This document shows, one piece after another, positions 17,710-26,339 of a stretch of DNA of 64,000 bases; position 1 is the stretch's first letter, and the number at the start of each line of letters is the position of its first letter. Both the position numbers and the translations under genes were made by a program. The notes below the pieces were generated by a model. That model was not told where the DNA came from. It was given only the letters and a program-made list of their open reading frames with translations, and searched no databases. The DNA lies in the NCBI RefSeq assembly GCF_014192155.1, contig NZ_JACHXO010000007.1, positions 1 to 64,000 of the forward strand, given 5' to 3'. Source of the stretch: Roseateles terrae (lineage in GTDB: Bacteria; Pseudomonadota; Gammaproteobacteria; Burkholderiales; Burkholderiaceae_C).

Positions 17710-18006
17710 TCAAGCCTCGTCGCGGGTCGCCAGGATGGCGCGGCGCACCACCTCGCGTTCGGTGGCCGCGACCGCAAACAGCGTGACACCCAGTTCACGC
17801 GCGGCCTTGAGCACGGTGGGCAGGCCCACACCGGCCCCACCCTTTTCGATATTGATCATGGTCTGCCGCGACACGCCAATGGCATCGGCGGCTTCCACCA
17901 GCGGAATACGGGACCTCGTGCGGGCGGAACGAATGGCCGCGCCCAGGGAAGCAGCGTCCAGCACGGTGGGATCGTGAGGAGGATCAACAGGAACGACGGT
18001 ACGCAT
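17710..18006 (-). CDS. HipB-like XRE-family helix-turn-helix antitoxin/regulator
   Basis: A 98-residue DNA-binding protein. The helix-turn-helix is clear: LGAAIRSARTRSRIPLVEAADAIGVSRQTMINIEKG, given here as overlapping pieces LGAAIRSAR, EAADAIGVS and RQTMINIEKG. It is followed by GLPTVLKAARELGVTLF, the usual HipB-type third helix region. The start chosen is the ATG at 18006 (MRTVVPVD); the frame is open to 18066. Its stop lies 4 bases before the HipA-like start, as in hipBA operons, so it probably autoregulates the pair. The C-terminus (EREVVRRAILATRDEA) is short. Confidence 0.85.
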   Translation of the reverse strand: MRTVVPVDPPHDPTVLDAASLGAAIRSARTRSRIPLVEAADAIGVSRQTMINIEKGGAGVGLPTVLKAARELGVTLFAVAATEREVVRRAILATRDEA

Positions 18007-18114
18007 GGGTCTCCAGACTGCAGAGAAAGTTTTTCCCCTCCCTCCCCGCGCGGTGGGTCCGGACATCCGGACTCTCTGGCGCCCCGCCCCGACTCTAACG
18101 CTTCTTGAACCGAC

Positions 18115-20595
18115 TCAATCGATCGGGGTCAGCTTGGCCACGCTCAGCGCCAGCCACTTCACCCCATGCCGACCGAAGTTGACCTGCGCGCGTGCATCCG
18201 GTCCGCTGCCCTCGAGCGTCACCAGCACGCCTTCCCCGAATTTGTTGTGGAAGACGCCCTTGCCCACCCGCAGACCGCCATGTTCGTCGCCCGTCTTCTG
18301 CGCGGCCGACTGTTTCATCGAACTGGGCACCGGCGCCGACGCAAAGCTCGGCGGCTCCACACGACCCGCGCCGACCATGGACTTCAGCCCCGATCCGCGC
18401 TGCCAGGCCTGCTGGTAATCTTTTGCAAAGCCGGAGCCGAAGCCCTGGTTGCGCGGCGTCAGCCACTTGAGCGTTTCTTCCGGCAGCTCTTCCAGGAAGC
18501 GGCTCTTGATGTTGTAGCGCGTCTGCCCATGCAGCATGCGCGTCTGGCAGAAGCTGATGTAGAGCCGCTGCCGGGCGCGGGTGATGGCCACATACATCAG
18601 CCGGCGCTCTTCCTCCAGCCCGTCGGCATCGGACATCGAGTTCTCATGCGGGAAGAGGCCTTCCTCCAGCCCGGTGATGAACACCGCGTCGAACTCCAGC
18701 CCCTTGGCCGAATGCACCGTCATCAGCTGGATCGCGTCCTGACCGGCCTGTGCCTGGTTGTCGCCAGCTTCGAGTGAGGCATGGGTCAGGAAAGCGGCCA
18801 GCGGCGACATGATTTCGCCGGTCTCCGCATCGGGCGTGGCCGGCGCAGCGGCCGCCACCGCGGACGGGAAGCCGTCGGCAATCTGGCCGGGCGAGTGCTC
18901 GTCCACCGGCAGGGCCACCGCGTCCTTGCCGAAGCCTTCCTGGGTGACAAACGCCTCTGCCGCGTTGACCAGTTCCCCCAGGTTTTCCAGCCGCTCTTCG
19001 CCTTCTTTTTCGTTGCGATAGAAGTCCGCCAGACCCGAGGCTTCAATGACGTGTTCAATGATTTCGCGCAGCGTCAGGCCGGTGGTCGCCTCCCGCATCG
19101 CTTCGATCATGCCGACGAACCCGCCCAGGCTCGCACCGCCGCGACCCGACACCGCCGCCACGCTCTGGTAGAGCGACCGGCCGCTCTGCCGCGCCGCATC
19201 CTGCACCAGCTCGACGGTGCGGGCGCCAATGCCCCGCGCCGGGAAGTTGACGACGCGCAGGAAGCTGGTGTCGTCGTTCGGGTTCTCGATCAGCCGCAGG
19301 TAGGCCAGGGCGTGTTTGATTTCGGCGCGTTCGAAGAAGCGCAGGCCGCCATACACCCGGTACGGAATGCCCGCATTGAAGAGTGCCGATTCAATCACCC
19401 GCGACTGCGCATTGCTGCGGTAGAGCACCGCAATCTCGCTGCGCGGCAGCCCCTGGCGATGCAAGGCCTGCGCCTCTTCCAGCAGCCACTGCGCTTCCGC
19501 GAAATCGCTGCTGGCTTCGTTGATGCGCACCGGCTCGCCCGCGCCCGCGTCGGTGCGCAGGTTTTTGCCCAGGCGCCGGGTGTTGTTGCTGATCAGCGCA
19601 TTGGCCGCGTCCAGGATGTTGCCGAAGCTGCGGTAGTTTTGCTCCAGCTTCACCACATGGCGCACCCGGTACTCGCGTTCGAAGTCGCTCATGTTGCCGA
19701 CACGGGCGCCACGGAAGGCATAGATGCTCTGGTCGTCATCGCCCACCGCAAAAACGCCCTGGCCGCGCCCCGGTGGCGCGAACATCTTCAGCCAGGCGTA
19801 TTGCAGCTTGTTGGTGTCCTGGAATTCGTCCACCAGCACGTACTGGAAGCGCCGCTGGTAGTGCTCACGCACGGCGGCGTTGTCACGCATCAGCTCATAG
19901 GAGCGCAGCATCAGTTCGGCGAAGTCCACCACGCCTTCGCGGGTGCACTGGTCTTCGTAGTTCTGATAGATCTCCACCAGCTTGCGGGTCTGCTCGTCCC
20001 GCAGGTCGATGTCCTTGGGCCGCAGGCCGTCTTCCTTCGCGCCAGCGATGAACCACGAGACCTGCTTGGGCACGAACCGCTCTTCGTCCAGCTTCATCGC
20101 CTTGATGACGCGCTTGACGGCGGAGACGGTGTCGCCCGCATCCAGGATCTGGAAGCCCTGCGGCAGGCCGGCGAGTTTCCAGTGCGCCCGCAGGAAACGG
20201 TTGCACAGGCCGTGGAAGGTGCCGATCCACATGCCCCGTACATTCACCGGCAGCATCGCCGAGAGACGGGTGACCATCTCCTTGGCAGCCTTGTTGGTGA
20301 AGGTCACCGCCATCACGCCCGCGGGCGTGGCCAGGCCCTGGCTCATCAGCCAGGCGATGCGGGTGGTCAGCACCCGCGTCTTGCCCGAGCCGGCGCCGGC
20401 CAGAATGAGCGCCGGCTCCTGGCCCAGCGTCACCGCCGCATATTGCTCGGGATTGAGATTGTCCAGCAGGCCGCGCGGCGCGCGCGGACGGAACAGGTCG
20501 TGCTGACCCTCGTCCGGCGTGTCGTGGGCGTCCTGCGAGTCCTGGCCGTTGCGGGCATGAGGGGCGCCGGCCGCGCCAAAATCCTGGGAATTCAT
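18115..20595 (-). CDS. uvrD: ATP-dependent DNA helicase UvrD/PcrA
   Basis: An 826-residue superfamily 1A helicase working in nucleotide excision and mismatch repair. Motifs appear in order: Q motif LNPEQYAAV, Walker A GAGSGKT, motif II DEFQDTN, motif III GDDDQSIYAFRGA, motif IV EQNYRS, motif V TVHSAKGLEFD and motif VI YVAITRARQRLYIS. The C-terminal KFGEGVLVTLEG...VNFGRHGVKWL region is the Tudor-like UvrD/PcrA tail that contacts RNA polymerase. It is read in the same direction as the HipBA-like pair, with 108 bases between. Confidence 0.95.
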   Translation of the reverse strand: MNSQDFGAAGAPHARNGQDSQDAHDTPDEGQHDLFRPRAPRGLLDNLNPEQYAAVTLGQEPALILAGAGSGKTRVLTTRIAWLMSQGLATPAGVMAVTFTNKAAKEMVTRLSAMLPVNVRGMWIGTFHGLCNRFLRAHWKLAGLPQGFQILDAGDTVSAVKRVIKAMKLDEERFVPKQVSWFIAGAKEDGLRPKDIDLRDEQTRKLVEIYQNYEDQCTREGVVDFAELMLRSYELMRDNAAVREHYQRRFQYVLVDEFQDTNKLQYAWLKMFAPPGRGQGVFAVGDDDQSIYAFRGARVGNMSDFEREYRVRHVVKLEQNYRSFGNILDAANALISNNTRRLGKNLRTDAGAGEPVRINEASSDFAEAQWLLEEAQALHRQGLPRSEIAVLYRSNAQSRVIESALFNAGIPYRVYGGLRFFERAEIKHALAYLRLIENPNDDTSFLRVVNFPARGIGARTVELVQDAARQSGRSLYQSVAAVSGRGGASLGGFVGMIEAMREATTGLTLREIIEHVIEASGLADFYRNEKEGEERLENLGELVNAAEAFVTQEGFGKDAVALPVDEHSPGQIADGFPSAVAAAAPATPDAETGEIMSPLAAFLTHASLEAGDNQAQAGQDAIQLMTVHSAKGLEFDAVFITGLEEGLFPHENSMSDADGLEEERRLMYVAITRARQRLYISFCQTRMLHGQTRYNIKSRFLEELPEETLKWLTPRNQGFGSGFAKDYQQAWQRGSGLKSMVGAGRVEPPSFASAPVPSSMKQSAAQKTGDEHGGLRVGKGVFHNKFGEGVLVTLEGSGPDARAQVNFGRHGVKWLALSVAKLTPID

Positions 20596-20628
20596 CCAGC
20601 CATTCTAGGATGGCATGATGCCGGCCCG

Positions 20629-21042
20629 ATGAAGACCATGCATTTCAGTCCAGACGCCCCCTGCCCTTGCGGCCGAAACGCCCTGTACGGCCGCTGCTGC
20701 GGGCCGCTGCATGGCGCCTTTGAGGCGGAGGGCGCCCTGACCGCGCCGGATGCCGAGGCGCTCATGCGCTCCCGCTACAGCGCCTTTGTGCTGGACCTGA
20801 CCAGCTATCTGCGGGCCACCTGGCATCCGCTGACGCGTCCGGACGCGGTGGCGCCGAATGAGCCGGGGCTGCGATGGCTGGGGCTGGAGGTGAAGCGGCA
20901 TGCGGTGCAGGACGAGACCCACGCGACCGTCGAGTTCGTTGCACGGAGCAAGCTCGGTGGCCGCGCCTACCGGCTGCATGAGATCAGCCGCTTCGAGAAG
21001 GTGGACGGCGCCTGGCTCTACAGGGATGGCGATCTGAACTGA
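20629..21042 (+). CDS. YchJ-family (UPF0225) SEC-C motif protein
   Basis: A 137-residue protein with the N-terminal zinc-binding SEC-C motif CPCGRNALYGRCCGP, followed by the YchJ domain (ALMRSRYSAFV, LRATWHP, FVARSKLGGRAYRLHEISRF, and a WLYRDGDL end). SEC-C motifs bind metal and occur in SecA and nucleic-acid proteins. The role of YchJ is not settled. The ATG at 20629 gives the usual N-terminus; an alternative Met lies three codons later. It is divergent from uvrD, with only 33 bases between the starts. Confidence 0.9.
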   Translation: MKTMHFSPDAPCPCGRNALYGRCCGPLHGAFEAEGALTAPDAEALMRSRYSAFVLDLTSYLRATWHPLTRPDAVAPNEPGLRWLGLEVKRHAVQDETHATVEFVARSKLGGRAYRLHEISRFEKVDGAWLYRDGDLN

Positions 21043-21104
21043 GCCGTTACGAGACGGTTCGGCGGTCTTCCCAGCGGGGGGCGGTGTCCGGCCCCGTGAC
21101 GCGA

Positions 21105-21479
21105 TCAGGCAAATTCCTGGCGCACGCCCCGCGAGTTGAGCCGGCTCAGCGCCCAGGACAGGGCCAGCGCCATCAGCCCGCCCAGCGGCACGAGGGCCAG
21201 CATCGGCAGTTCCTGCACCAGCGCGCCCACGGCCACCATCACCACCGGCACCAGACTCGCCAGCAGCCAGTTGCTGGCGCGCAGCGCCCATTGCAGGCGG
21301 CGCCACAGCGCGTGGCCGGTCACCAGGGCCAGCACCGACCAGCCGCCCAGCGCCACCGCCAGCCACGGCTCCATCCGCCAGGCCGACAACAGCAGCCCCA
21401 GCAGACCGAGGAACACCAGTCCCCACCCCAACAGGGAGACCAGACTGGAACGATGACCGACGCGCAACTCCTGAGGCAT
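21105..21479 (-). CDS. Small multi-pass membrane protein of unknown function
   Basis: A 124-residue protein with four hydrophobic segments (SLVSLLGWGLVFLGLLGLLL; PWLAVALGGWSVLALVTGHAL; LLASLVPVVMVAVGALV; LVPLGGLMALALSWAL). I do not recognise a family. The ATG at 21479 is preceded by AGGAG at good spacing, while upstream in-frame extension lacks hydrophobic or conserved sequence. It is convergent with the YchJ gene and divergent from truC. Confidence 0.65.
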   Translation of the reverse strand: MPQELRVGHRSSLVSLLGWGLVFLGLLGLLLSAWRMEPWLAVALGGWSVLALVTGHALWRRLQWALRASNWLLASLVPVVMVAVGALVQELPMLALVPLGGLMALALSWALSRLNSRGVRQEFA

Positions 21480-21728
21480 GACCCACTCCTGAGAACAGCA
21501 TCCGCTTGGCGGCGAGGTCCGACGGGACCCTGGGATGCTGTCCGAACAACCGATGCTGGAAGGCCCATCCGCTGCGATGATGATGGGCCGCTCCGATGAC
21601 AGGATTTTGGCGACCACCCCTGGGTGGCGTCACACCCCCAAAGCGGGGTGAGCGCGTGAGAACGAAGCAAAAAACCATCACTTTCCGTGGGGCGAACCGC
21701 CTTCCCGGCCGCACCGTCCCCTCAACCC

Positions 21729-22559
21729 ATGACATCGCCCTCTCCATCGTTTCAAGACGCATCCGAGCCGCTGCAGGCGCGGGCGCCGGAGCACGCATCC
21801 ACGGTGGCCGCCGGTACACAACACGCAGGGCTCCGGGTGGCGGGGCCCGTGCCGCTGTCGCCGCTTCGACTGCTGCATCTGGACGAGTACCTCGCCGTCA
21901 TCGACAAACCCGCCGGCCTGCTGGTGCATCGCACCGCACTCGACGCCCATGAAGACGACGCTGCCGTCCAGCGCCTGCGGGACCAGCTCGGGCAACCGGT
22001 CTGGCCGGTGCATCGGCTGGATCGCGGCACCTCGGGCGTGCTGGTGTTTGCGCTGCAGGCGGAGACTGCCAGCGCCCTGGGCGTGGCGCTGGCGGAGCGG
22101 CTCACCCACAAGCGTTATCTGGCACTGGTGCGAGGCTGGCCTGCGGACGATCAGGGCACCGTGGATCATCCCCTGGCGCGCGACCCGGAACTGCCGTCGG
22201 CCGGTCAGCCGATGCTGGACGCGCAAACCCACTGGCGGTGCCTGCAGCGCTTCACCGTGCCGGTGCCCACCCATCCGCAGTTCCCGGACACCCGGCTGAG
22301 CCTGCTGGCCTGCGAGCCGGTCCAGGGCCGACGGCATCAGATCCGTCGGCATCTCAAGCATCTGGCGCATCCGATCATCGGGGATGCCAATCACGGCAAG
22401 GGACCGCTGAACCGCGCGCTGGCGGCTTTTCTCGGCCAGCAGCGGCTCTGGCTGCATGCCGAGCGGATGCAGTTGCAGCATCCGGTGACCAACGCCCCGC
22501 TCACGCTGGAAGCCCCCCCGGGGCCCGAGTGGGCGCGCTGGCTGGCGCCCCAGGCTTGA
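21729..22559 (+). CDS. truC: tRNA pseudouridine(65) synthase TruC-like (RluA family)
   Basis: A 276-residue RluA-family pseudouridine synthase. The catalytic aspartate lies in HRLDRGTSGVL. Features shared with E. coli TruC, which modifies U65 of some tRNAs, are DEYLAVIDKPAGLLVHR, KRYLALVRGW, the GRRHQIRRHLKHLAHPIIGD segment (written here in pieces: GRRHQIRRHL, HPIIGD) and LWLHAERMQL. The start at 21729 leaves a 35-residue unstructured N-terminal lead before the domain. TruC is the best match, but other small RluA enzymes cannot be excluded. Confidence 0.85.
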   Translation: MTSPSPSFQDASEPLQARAPEHASTVAAGTQHAGLRVAGPVPLSPLRLLHLDEYLAVIDKPAGLLVHRTALDAHEDDAAVQRLRDQLGQPVWPVHRLDRGTSGVLVFALQAETASALGVALAERLTHKRYLALVRGWPADDQGTVDHPLARDPELPSAGQPMLDAQTHWRCLQRFTVPVPTHPQFPDTRLSLLACEPVQGRRHQIRRHLKHLAHPIIGDANHGKGPLNRALAAFLGQQRLWLHAERMQLQHPVTNAPLTLEAPPGPEWARWLAPQA

Positions 22560-22625
22560 CGCCCGCTGCGGCCGTCAGCGCCCCGGCACAGCCGCGGTCA
22601 GCGGCTTTGCGGTGACGCCGCCATC

Positions 22626-23705
22626 TCAACCAAAGCGCACGCAGTAGACCGGCGGCAAGGTGTGCGAGACATTGCGCCAGTGATCGCCGGCATCGCCGCT
22701 GGCCCAGACGTTGCCGGTGGTGCTGCCCATCATCAGCCGACGCCCATCCGCATGGGCCGCCAGACCGTGGCGATACACAAGGTCGTAACAGTGCTGCTGC
22801 GGCAGGCCCGATCGCAACGTTTCAAAGGTCTCGCCCCCATCCCGCGTGCGGTTAACGGCCAGCGCGCCGTCCACTGGAAGCCGGCGCTCATCCTTGACCG
22901 CCGGCACGAACCACGCCGTCAAGGGATCGGCGGCATGGGCGGCCACGGCGAAGCCGAAGCCGGAGACCGGCGGCTTGATCTCCCGCCAGAACGCGCCGCC
23001 GTCTTCACTGCGCCAGACCCCGTTGTGATGCTGGCACCAGAGCACCCGCGGGTCCGCCTCACAGGCGACGATGCGATGCGGGTCCTGCGTGTTCTCCTCG
23101 CCCGCCTGCTCCGGTGGCATGAAGTCGGCGCGCATGCCTTTGGCGCTGATCTGCCAGTGCTGGCCGCCGTCCTCGGTGCGCCAGGCGCCGCCGCAGGAGA
23201 TCCCCAGCAGCACCTGCGACGGCTGCTTCGGATGGATGCAGATCGAGTGGATGCCCGGTGCGTCATAGCCGCCGCCGAACCACCCCAGCCGGGCCGGCTG
23301 ATGCCACAAGGACTCCACGAGCGACCACCGTTCGCCGTCGTCCTCGCTCACAAACAGGCCGCCTGGGATGGTCCCGGCCCACAGCCGTCCATCGCTGCCG
23401 CGCTCCAGCGACCAGATCTGCTGCAGCTTCCACGCCGGCCCCTCCGCGCCCTCCGGCTGCCCGGGAAAGGCCGGAGCCGGCAGCTCGTGCCAGGTCGCCC
23501 CACCGTCATCCGACGCCTGCAACTTGCAGCCAAAGTGGCCCAGGTTGAGCGCCGCAATCACCCGTCCGCCCGGAACGGCCGGCGGCAGCACCATGCTGAC
23601 CGGATCGCCTGCGAAATGGTGACGTGCCACCGACCAGCCGTCGCCATCCCGCTGCTGCAGTTCAAACAAGCCTTTGCGGGTTCCGATCCAGGCGGTCGTC
23701 GTCAT
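22626..23705 (-). CDS. BNR/Asp-box beta-propeller protein
   Basis: A 359-residue predicted beta-propeller. Six Asp-box repeats are visible: SDDGGATW, SEDDGERW, TEDGGQHW, SEDGGAFW, TRDGGETF and SGDAGDHW. Sialidases, Ycf48-type assembly factors and other propellers share this repeat, and the catalytic Arg/Glu/Tyr set of true sialidases cannot be recognised here. There is no signal peptide (MTTTAWIGTRKGLFELQQ), so it is probably cytoplasmic. The upstream gene, 24 bases away, encodes a MoaD/ThiS-like protein ending in Gly-Gly. That pairing suggests joint function, which I believe is uncharacterised. Confidence 0.8.
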   Translation of the reverse strand: MTTTAWIGTRKGLFELQQRDGDGWSVARHHFAGDPVSMVLPPAVPGGRVIAALNLGHFGCKLQASDDGGATWHELPAPAFPGQPEGAEGPAWKLQQIWSLERGSDGRLWAGTIPGGLFVSEDDGERWSLVESLWHQPARLGWFGGGYDAPGIHSICIHPKQPSQVLLGISCGGAWRTEDGGQHWQISAKGMRADFMPPEQAGEENTQDPHRIVACEADPRVLWCQHHNGVWRSEDGGAFWREIKPPVSGFGFAVAAHAADPLTAWFVPAVKDERRLPVDGALAVNRTRDGGETFETLRSGLPQQHCYDLVYRHGLAAHADGRRLMMGSTTGNVWASGDAGDHWRNVSHTLPPVYCVRFG

Positions 23706-23729
23706 GGGTGTCTCCTTCGCTGCATCGGG

Positions 23730-23999
23730 TCAGCCGCCCGACAGCGCCTGCAGCACATAGACCCGGGACGCGGGCGACAGGGCATCACTCAGTCCCTGCC
23801 GATCGCGCGCCTTGTGGCCGTCGATGAACACGGCCACATGGGTGCGCAGGTGGCCCTGCTCATCCAGGATGTAGCCCCGCAGACGCGGATTCACCCGGAA
23901 GGCATGCGCCAGCGCCTCCCCAAGCCGGGCGGCTTCGCAGTCCAGCACGGGGGTTTCCACGTACCGGTGGAGCTGCGCGGTGAATTCGACATGTGCCAT
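23730..23999 (-). CDS. MoaD/ThiS-like ubiquitin-fold protein
   Basis: An 89-residue beta-grasp protein. The start AHVEFTAQLHRY, the middle RGYILDEQGHLRTHVAVFIDG and the C-terminal YVLQALSGG fit MoaD/ThiS sulfur carriers, whose terminal Gly-Gly is adenylated and converted to a thiocarboxylate. No MoaE, MoeB, ThiF or ThiG homologue is in the window. Its only operon partner is the BNR-propeller gene 24 bases downstream, so a role in molybdopterin or thiamine synthesis is not implied by context. Confidence 0.82.
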   Translation of the reverse strand: MAHVEFTAQLHRYVETPVLDCEAARLGEALAHAFRVNPRLRGYILDEQGHLRTHVAVFIDGHKARDRQGLSDALSPASRVYVLQALSGG

Positions 24000-24375
24000 G
24001 GGCGCACATGCTGCGCCGATTGGCGATCAATGAAAAGCTCGTCTCCCCCCAGGCATTGGGGCCTCCAGGTTCGGCCACCATGAGCGATCTTCACAGGCGG
24101 CGCCCAAGGGCGCTCACGGACAAGGGCTTCCTCGCCTGCCCCGGCGCGCGTCCGTGTTCTTGGGGACAATCCGCCACCGCACGGCGCTGCAGGGCGCTCC
24201 CCAGCACCCGCGGCGATGTCCCACTTCTCTGATCGCCGATCGTCCTTGGGACTGCCGGCCCCGACCTGTGACCTCTACCGCTTCCCCCCAGTCCGCCGCC
24301 CCATCGGCCGCATCCCCGGCTGCCGCCTCGACGGCACCCGACATCGCGTCATCGACCGCCTCCGCCGCCCGCGAC
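24000..24375. other. 376-base gap between MoaD-like gene and rarD; no gene identified
   Basis: No convincing gene or RNA was seen. A short inverted repeat (GGCGCA near 24000 with TGCGCC near 24011) lies at the MoaD-like start. The rarD frame stays open across much of the gap, and a GTG at 24268 would add a 36-residue Ala/Ser-rich lead to RarD, so part of the gap may be translated. Confidence 0.45.
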
Positions 24376-25254
24376 ATGCGCACCGGCATGATCTGCGCTG
24401 CCCTGGCCTACACCGCGTGGGGTCTGTTCCCGCTCTATTTCAAGCAGCTGGTCGGGGTGAATGCGATGGAGGTGGTGGCGCATCGCACCGTCTGGTCGCT
24501 GGTGGTGGTCGCGGTGGTACTCACCGTGCTGCGGCGCTGGGCCTGGCTCGGGCCGGTGCTACGCGCGCCACGTCTGGTCGGCACCTTCGCGCTGTCCGCG
24601 CTGCTGCTCTCGGTGAACTGGCTCACCTATGTCTGGGCGGTGCAGAACGGGCATGTGGTGGACGCGAGCCTGGGCTACTTCATCAACCCGCTGGTGAATG
24701 TGGCGCTGGGCTTTCTGGTGCTGCGGGAGCGGCTGCGACCGGGCCAGTGGGTGGCGGTGGCCCTGGCCGCGGCGGGGGTGCTGTGGCTGACGATCAACGC
24801 GGGACAGCTGCCCTGGATCGCCCTCGTGCTGGCGCTGAGCTTCGGCTTTTACGGGCTGATGCGCAAGACGGCACCGCTGGGCGCCCTCGAAGGGCTGACG
24901 CTTGAGACCCTGCTGCTGGCCCCGGTGGCCGCCATTGCGCTGGCCGTGTGGACCTCGCAAGGCCACAGCGCGCTGGTGACCGGCACGCCGTCGCAATGGG
25001 GCTGGCTGCTGCTGGCCGGTCCGATGACGGCCGCCCCACTGCTGCTCTTCGCCATCGGTGCGCGTCGTATCACGATGACCTTGCTGGGCCTGATGCAGTA
25101 CATCGCGCCCACGCTGCAGTTTGCGCTCGGTGTGTGGCTCTACCACGAGCCGCTCAGCGCGGCGCGGCTGGCCGGCTTTGCATTCATCTGGGCGGCGCTG
25201 GCGGTCTATTCGATGGAAGGCCTGTGGCGGGCGCGGCAGATGCGGGCACGGTGA
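24376..25254 (+). CDS. rarD: RarD-type EamA/DMT-family transporter
   Basis: A 292-residue ten-helix inner-membrane protein of the drug/metabolite transporter superfamily, RarD branch. The opening MICAALAYTAWGLFPLYFKQL with EVVAHRTVWSL is characteristic, as are NWLTYVWAV, LGYFINPLVNV and LLFAIGARRI. RarD was linked to chloramphenicol sensitivity in Pseudomonas, but its natural substrate is unknown. The ATG at 24376 gives a normal length; a GTG start at 24268 is possible. Confidence 0.9.
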   Translation: MRTGMICAALAYTAWGLFPLYFKQLVGVNAMEVVAHRTVWSLVVVAVVLTVLRRWAWLGPVLRAPRLVGTFALSALLLSVNWLTYVWAVQNGHVVDASLGYFINPLVNVALGFLVLRERLRPGQWVAVALAAAGVLWLTINAGQLPWIALVLALSFGFYGLMRKTAPLGALEGLTLETLLLAPVAAIALAVWTSQGHSALVTGTPSQWGWLLLAGPMTAAPLLLFAIGARRITMTLLGLMQYIAPTLQFALGVWLYHEPLSAARLAGFAFIWAALAVYSMEGLWRARQMRAR

Positions 25255-25481
25255 TCGCAAGCAGCAGTTGCGGGCGCGGTCATCGCCAATCGGCGGATCG
25301 CGCTGGTGGCCACCCGGTCTCAGACGTCCGCTGTCCGTACCGCGTAGGTCCTGACTGACAGGAGAACCGCTGCAAGACCTGCACAGCGCTCACGCTGCCC
25401 TGCCTAACATGAACCTGTCTCCCGCAAATCCAGCCAAGGGCCGGAACCGCGGGATCTTCAACCAACGATTGGAGTCATGCC

Positions 25482-25664
25482 ATGAACAAGGATCAAGTGA
25501 AGGGCGCCGTCAAGGACGCCGCCGGTAAGGTGCAAGAGAAGACCGGTGAGGTCATTGGCAGCGATGAGCAACAGGCCAAGGGCCTGGCCAAGCAGGCCGA
25601 AGGCAAGGTGCAAAAGGGCTACGGCGACGCCAAGGAAGCCGTCAAGGACGCCACCAAGCGCTGA
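25482..25664 (+). CDS. CsbD-family stress protein
   Basis: A 60-residue, highly charged protein with repeated Lys-rich segments (MNKDQVKGAVKDAAGKVQEKTG, shown in parts: MNKDQVKG, KDAAGKVQEKTGE, AEGKVQKGYGDAKEAVKDA). CsbD proteins are abundant, small, probably disordered stress-response proteins with unclear roles. The ATG follows GGAG at about 9 bases. The gene stands alone with a terminator-like hairpin 46 bases downstream. About 227 bases without a gene precede it, room for a regulated promoter, though I could not pick one out. Confidence 0.92.
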   Translation: MNKDQVKGAVKDAAGKVQEKTGEVIGSDEQQAKGLAKQAEGKVQKGYGDAKEAVKDATKR

Positions 25665-25710
25665 GCCTGGCCGGTCAGTGGGTCTCACACTGACGCTTCC
25701 CACTGACACA

Positions 25711-25742
25711 CAAAGCGCGGCTCTGCCGCGCTTTGTCGTCTT
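25711..25742 (+). terminator. Terminator-like hairpin downstream of csbD
   Basis: A perfect 11-base stem with a 3-base loop (25711-25721 with 25725-25735) is followed by TCGTCTT. The T tract is weak, so termination may be partial. Confidence 0.6.
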
Positions 25743-25893
25743 GGCGAGGGCCGATGCGAGGGGCGCTGGACGAACTCTCCAGGTCTTGTGTGACGTCGAC
25801 CCCACGAAGCCAACACGTCGTTGCAAACCGCGCCCAGGCCGAATCTGGCTGGGGCGGCCCCTTCAGGCATGATGTCGCCCGGGAGGACGAGCC

Positions 25894-26256
25894 ATGCGCC
25901 TGATTGATGCGGCGTGCAGTGAAATCAAAACAACCGGCACCCTGACGCGTGCCGGCTTCTGGGCGCGCCAGTGCGTGCTCATTCCCTTCGTCGCGTGGAT
26001 CGTGATGATGGGCATCAAGACGGTGATGATGTGGCCCGCCACGATGGTGGCCGCCGTGCTGCTGATCTCCAGCTGGGGACGTCGGCTGCATGATCGCGGC
26101 CATTCCGCCTGGTGGCTGCTGGTGGCGCTGGTCCCGGGCCTGGGCCTGCTGATTCTGCTGGTGGAATGCGGCCTGCGCGGCAGCTCCTTCGCCTCGGCAC
26201 GCTTCCAGCCCACGCGCGCCGTCGACTACCTCAGCGTGCTGCCCCACATGCCCTGA
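25894..26256 (+). CDS. DUF805 membrane protein
   Basis: A 120-residue membrane protein with the DUF805 signature: a short GTLTRAGFWAR lead, two to three hydrophobic segments and the diagnostic RRLHDRGHSAWWLL between the helices, then LVALVPGLGLLILLV. The function of DUF805 is unknown. GGGAGGA precedes the ATG at 6 bases. No close partner gene is present. Confidence 0.88.
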   Translation: MRLIDAACSEIKTTGTLTRAGFWARQCVLIPFVAWIVMMGIKTVMMWPATMVAAVLLISSWGRRLHDRGHSAWWLLVALVPGLGLLILLVECGLRGSSFASARFQPTRAVDYLSVLPHMP

Positions 26257-26339
26257 GGGGGCGATTCCGACGCCCTGCCCATCAATCTCAGCGAATTGCC
26301 GATGGCCGCTCCAGGCCTTGGGCGCCAGGATGACAGCCC

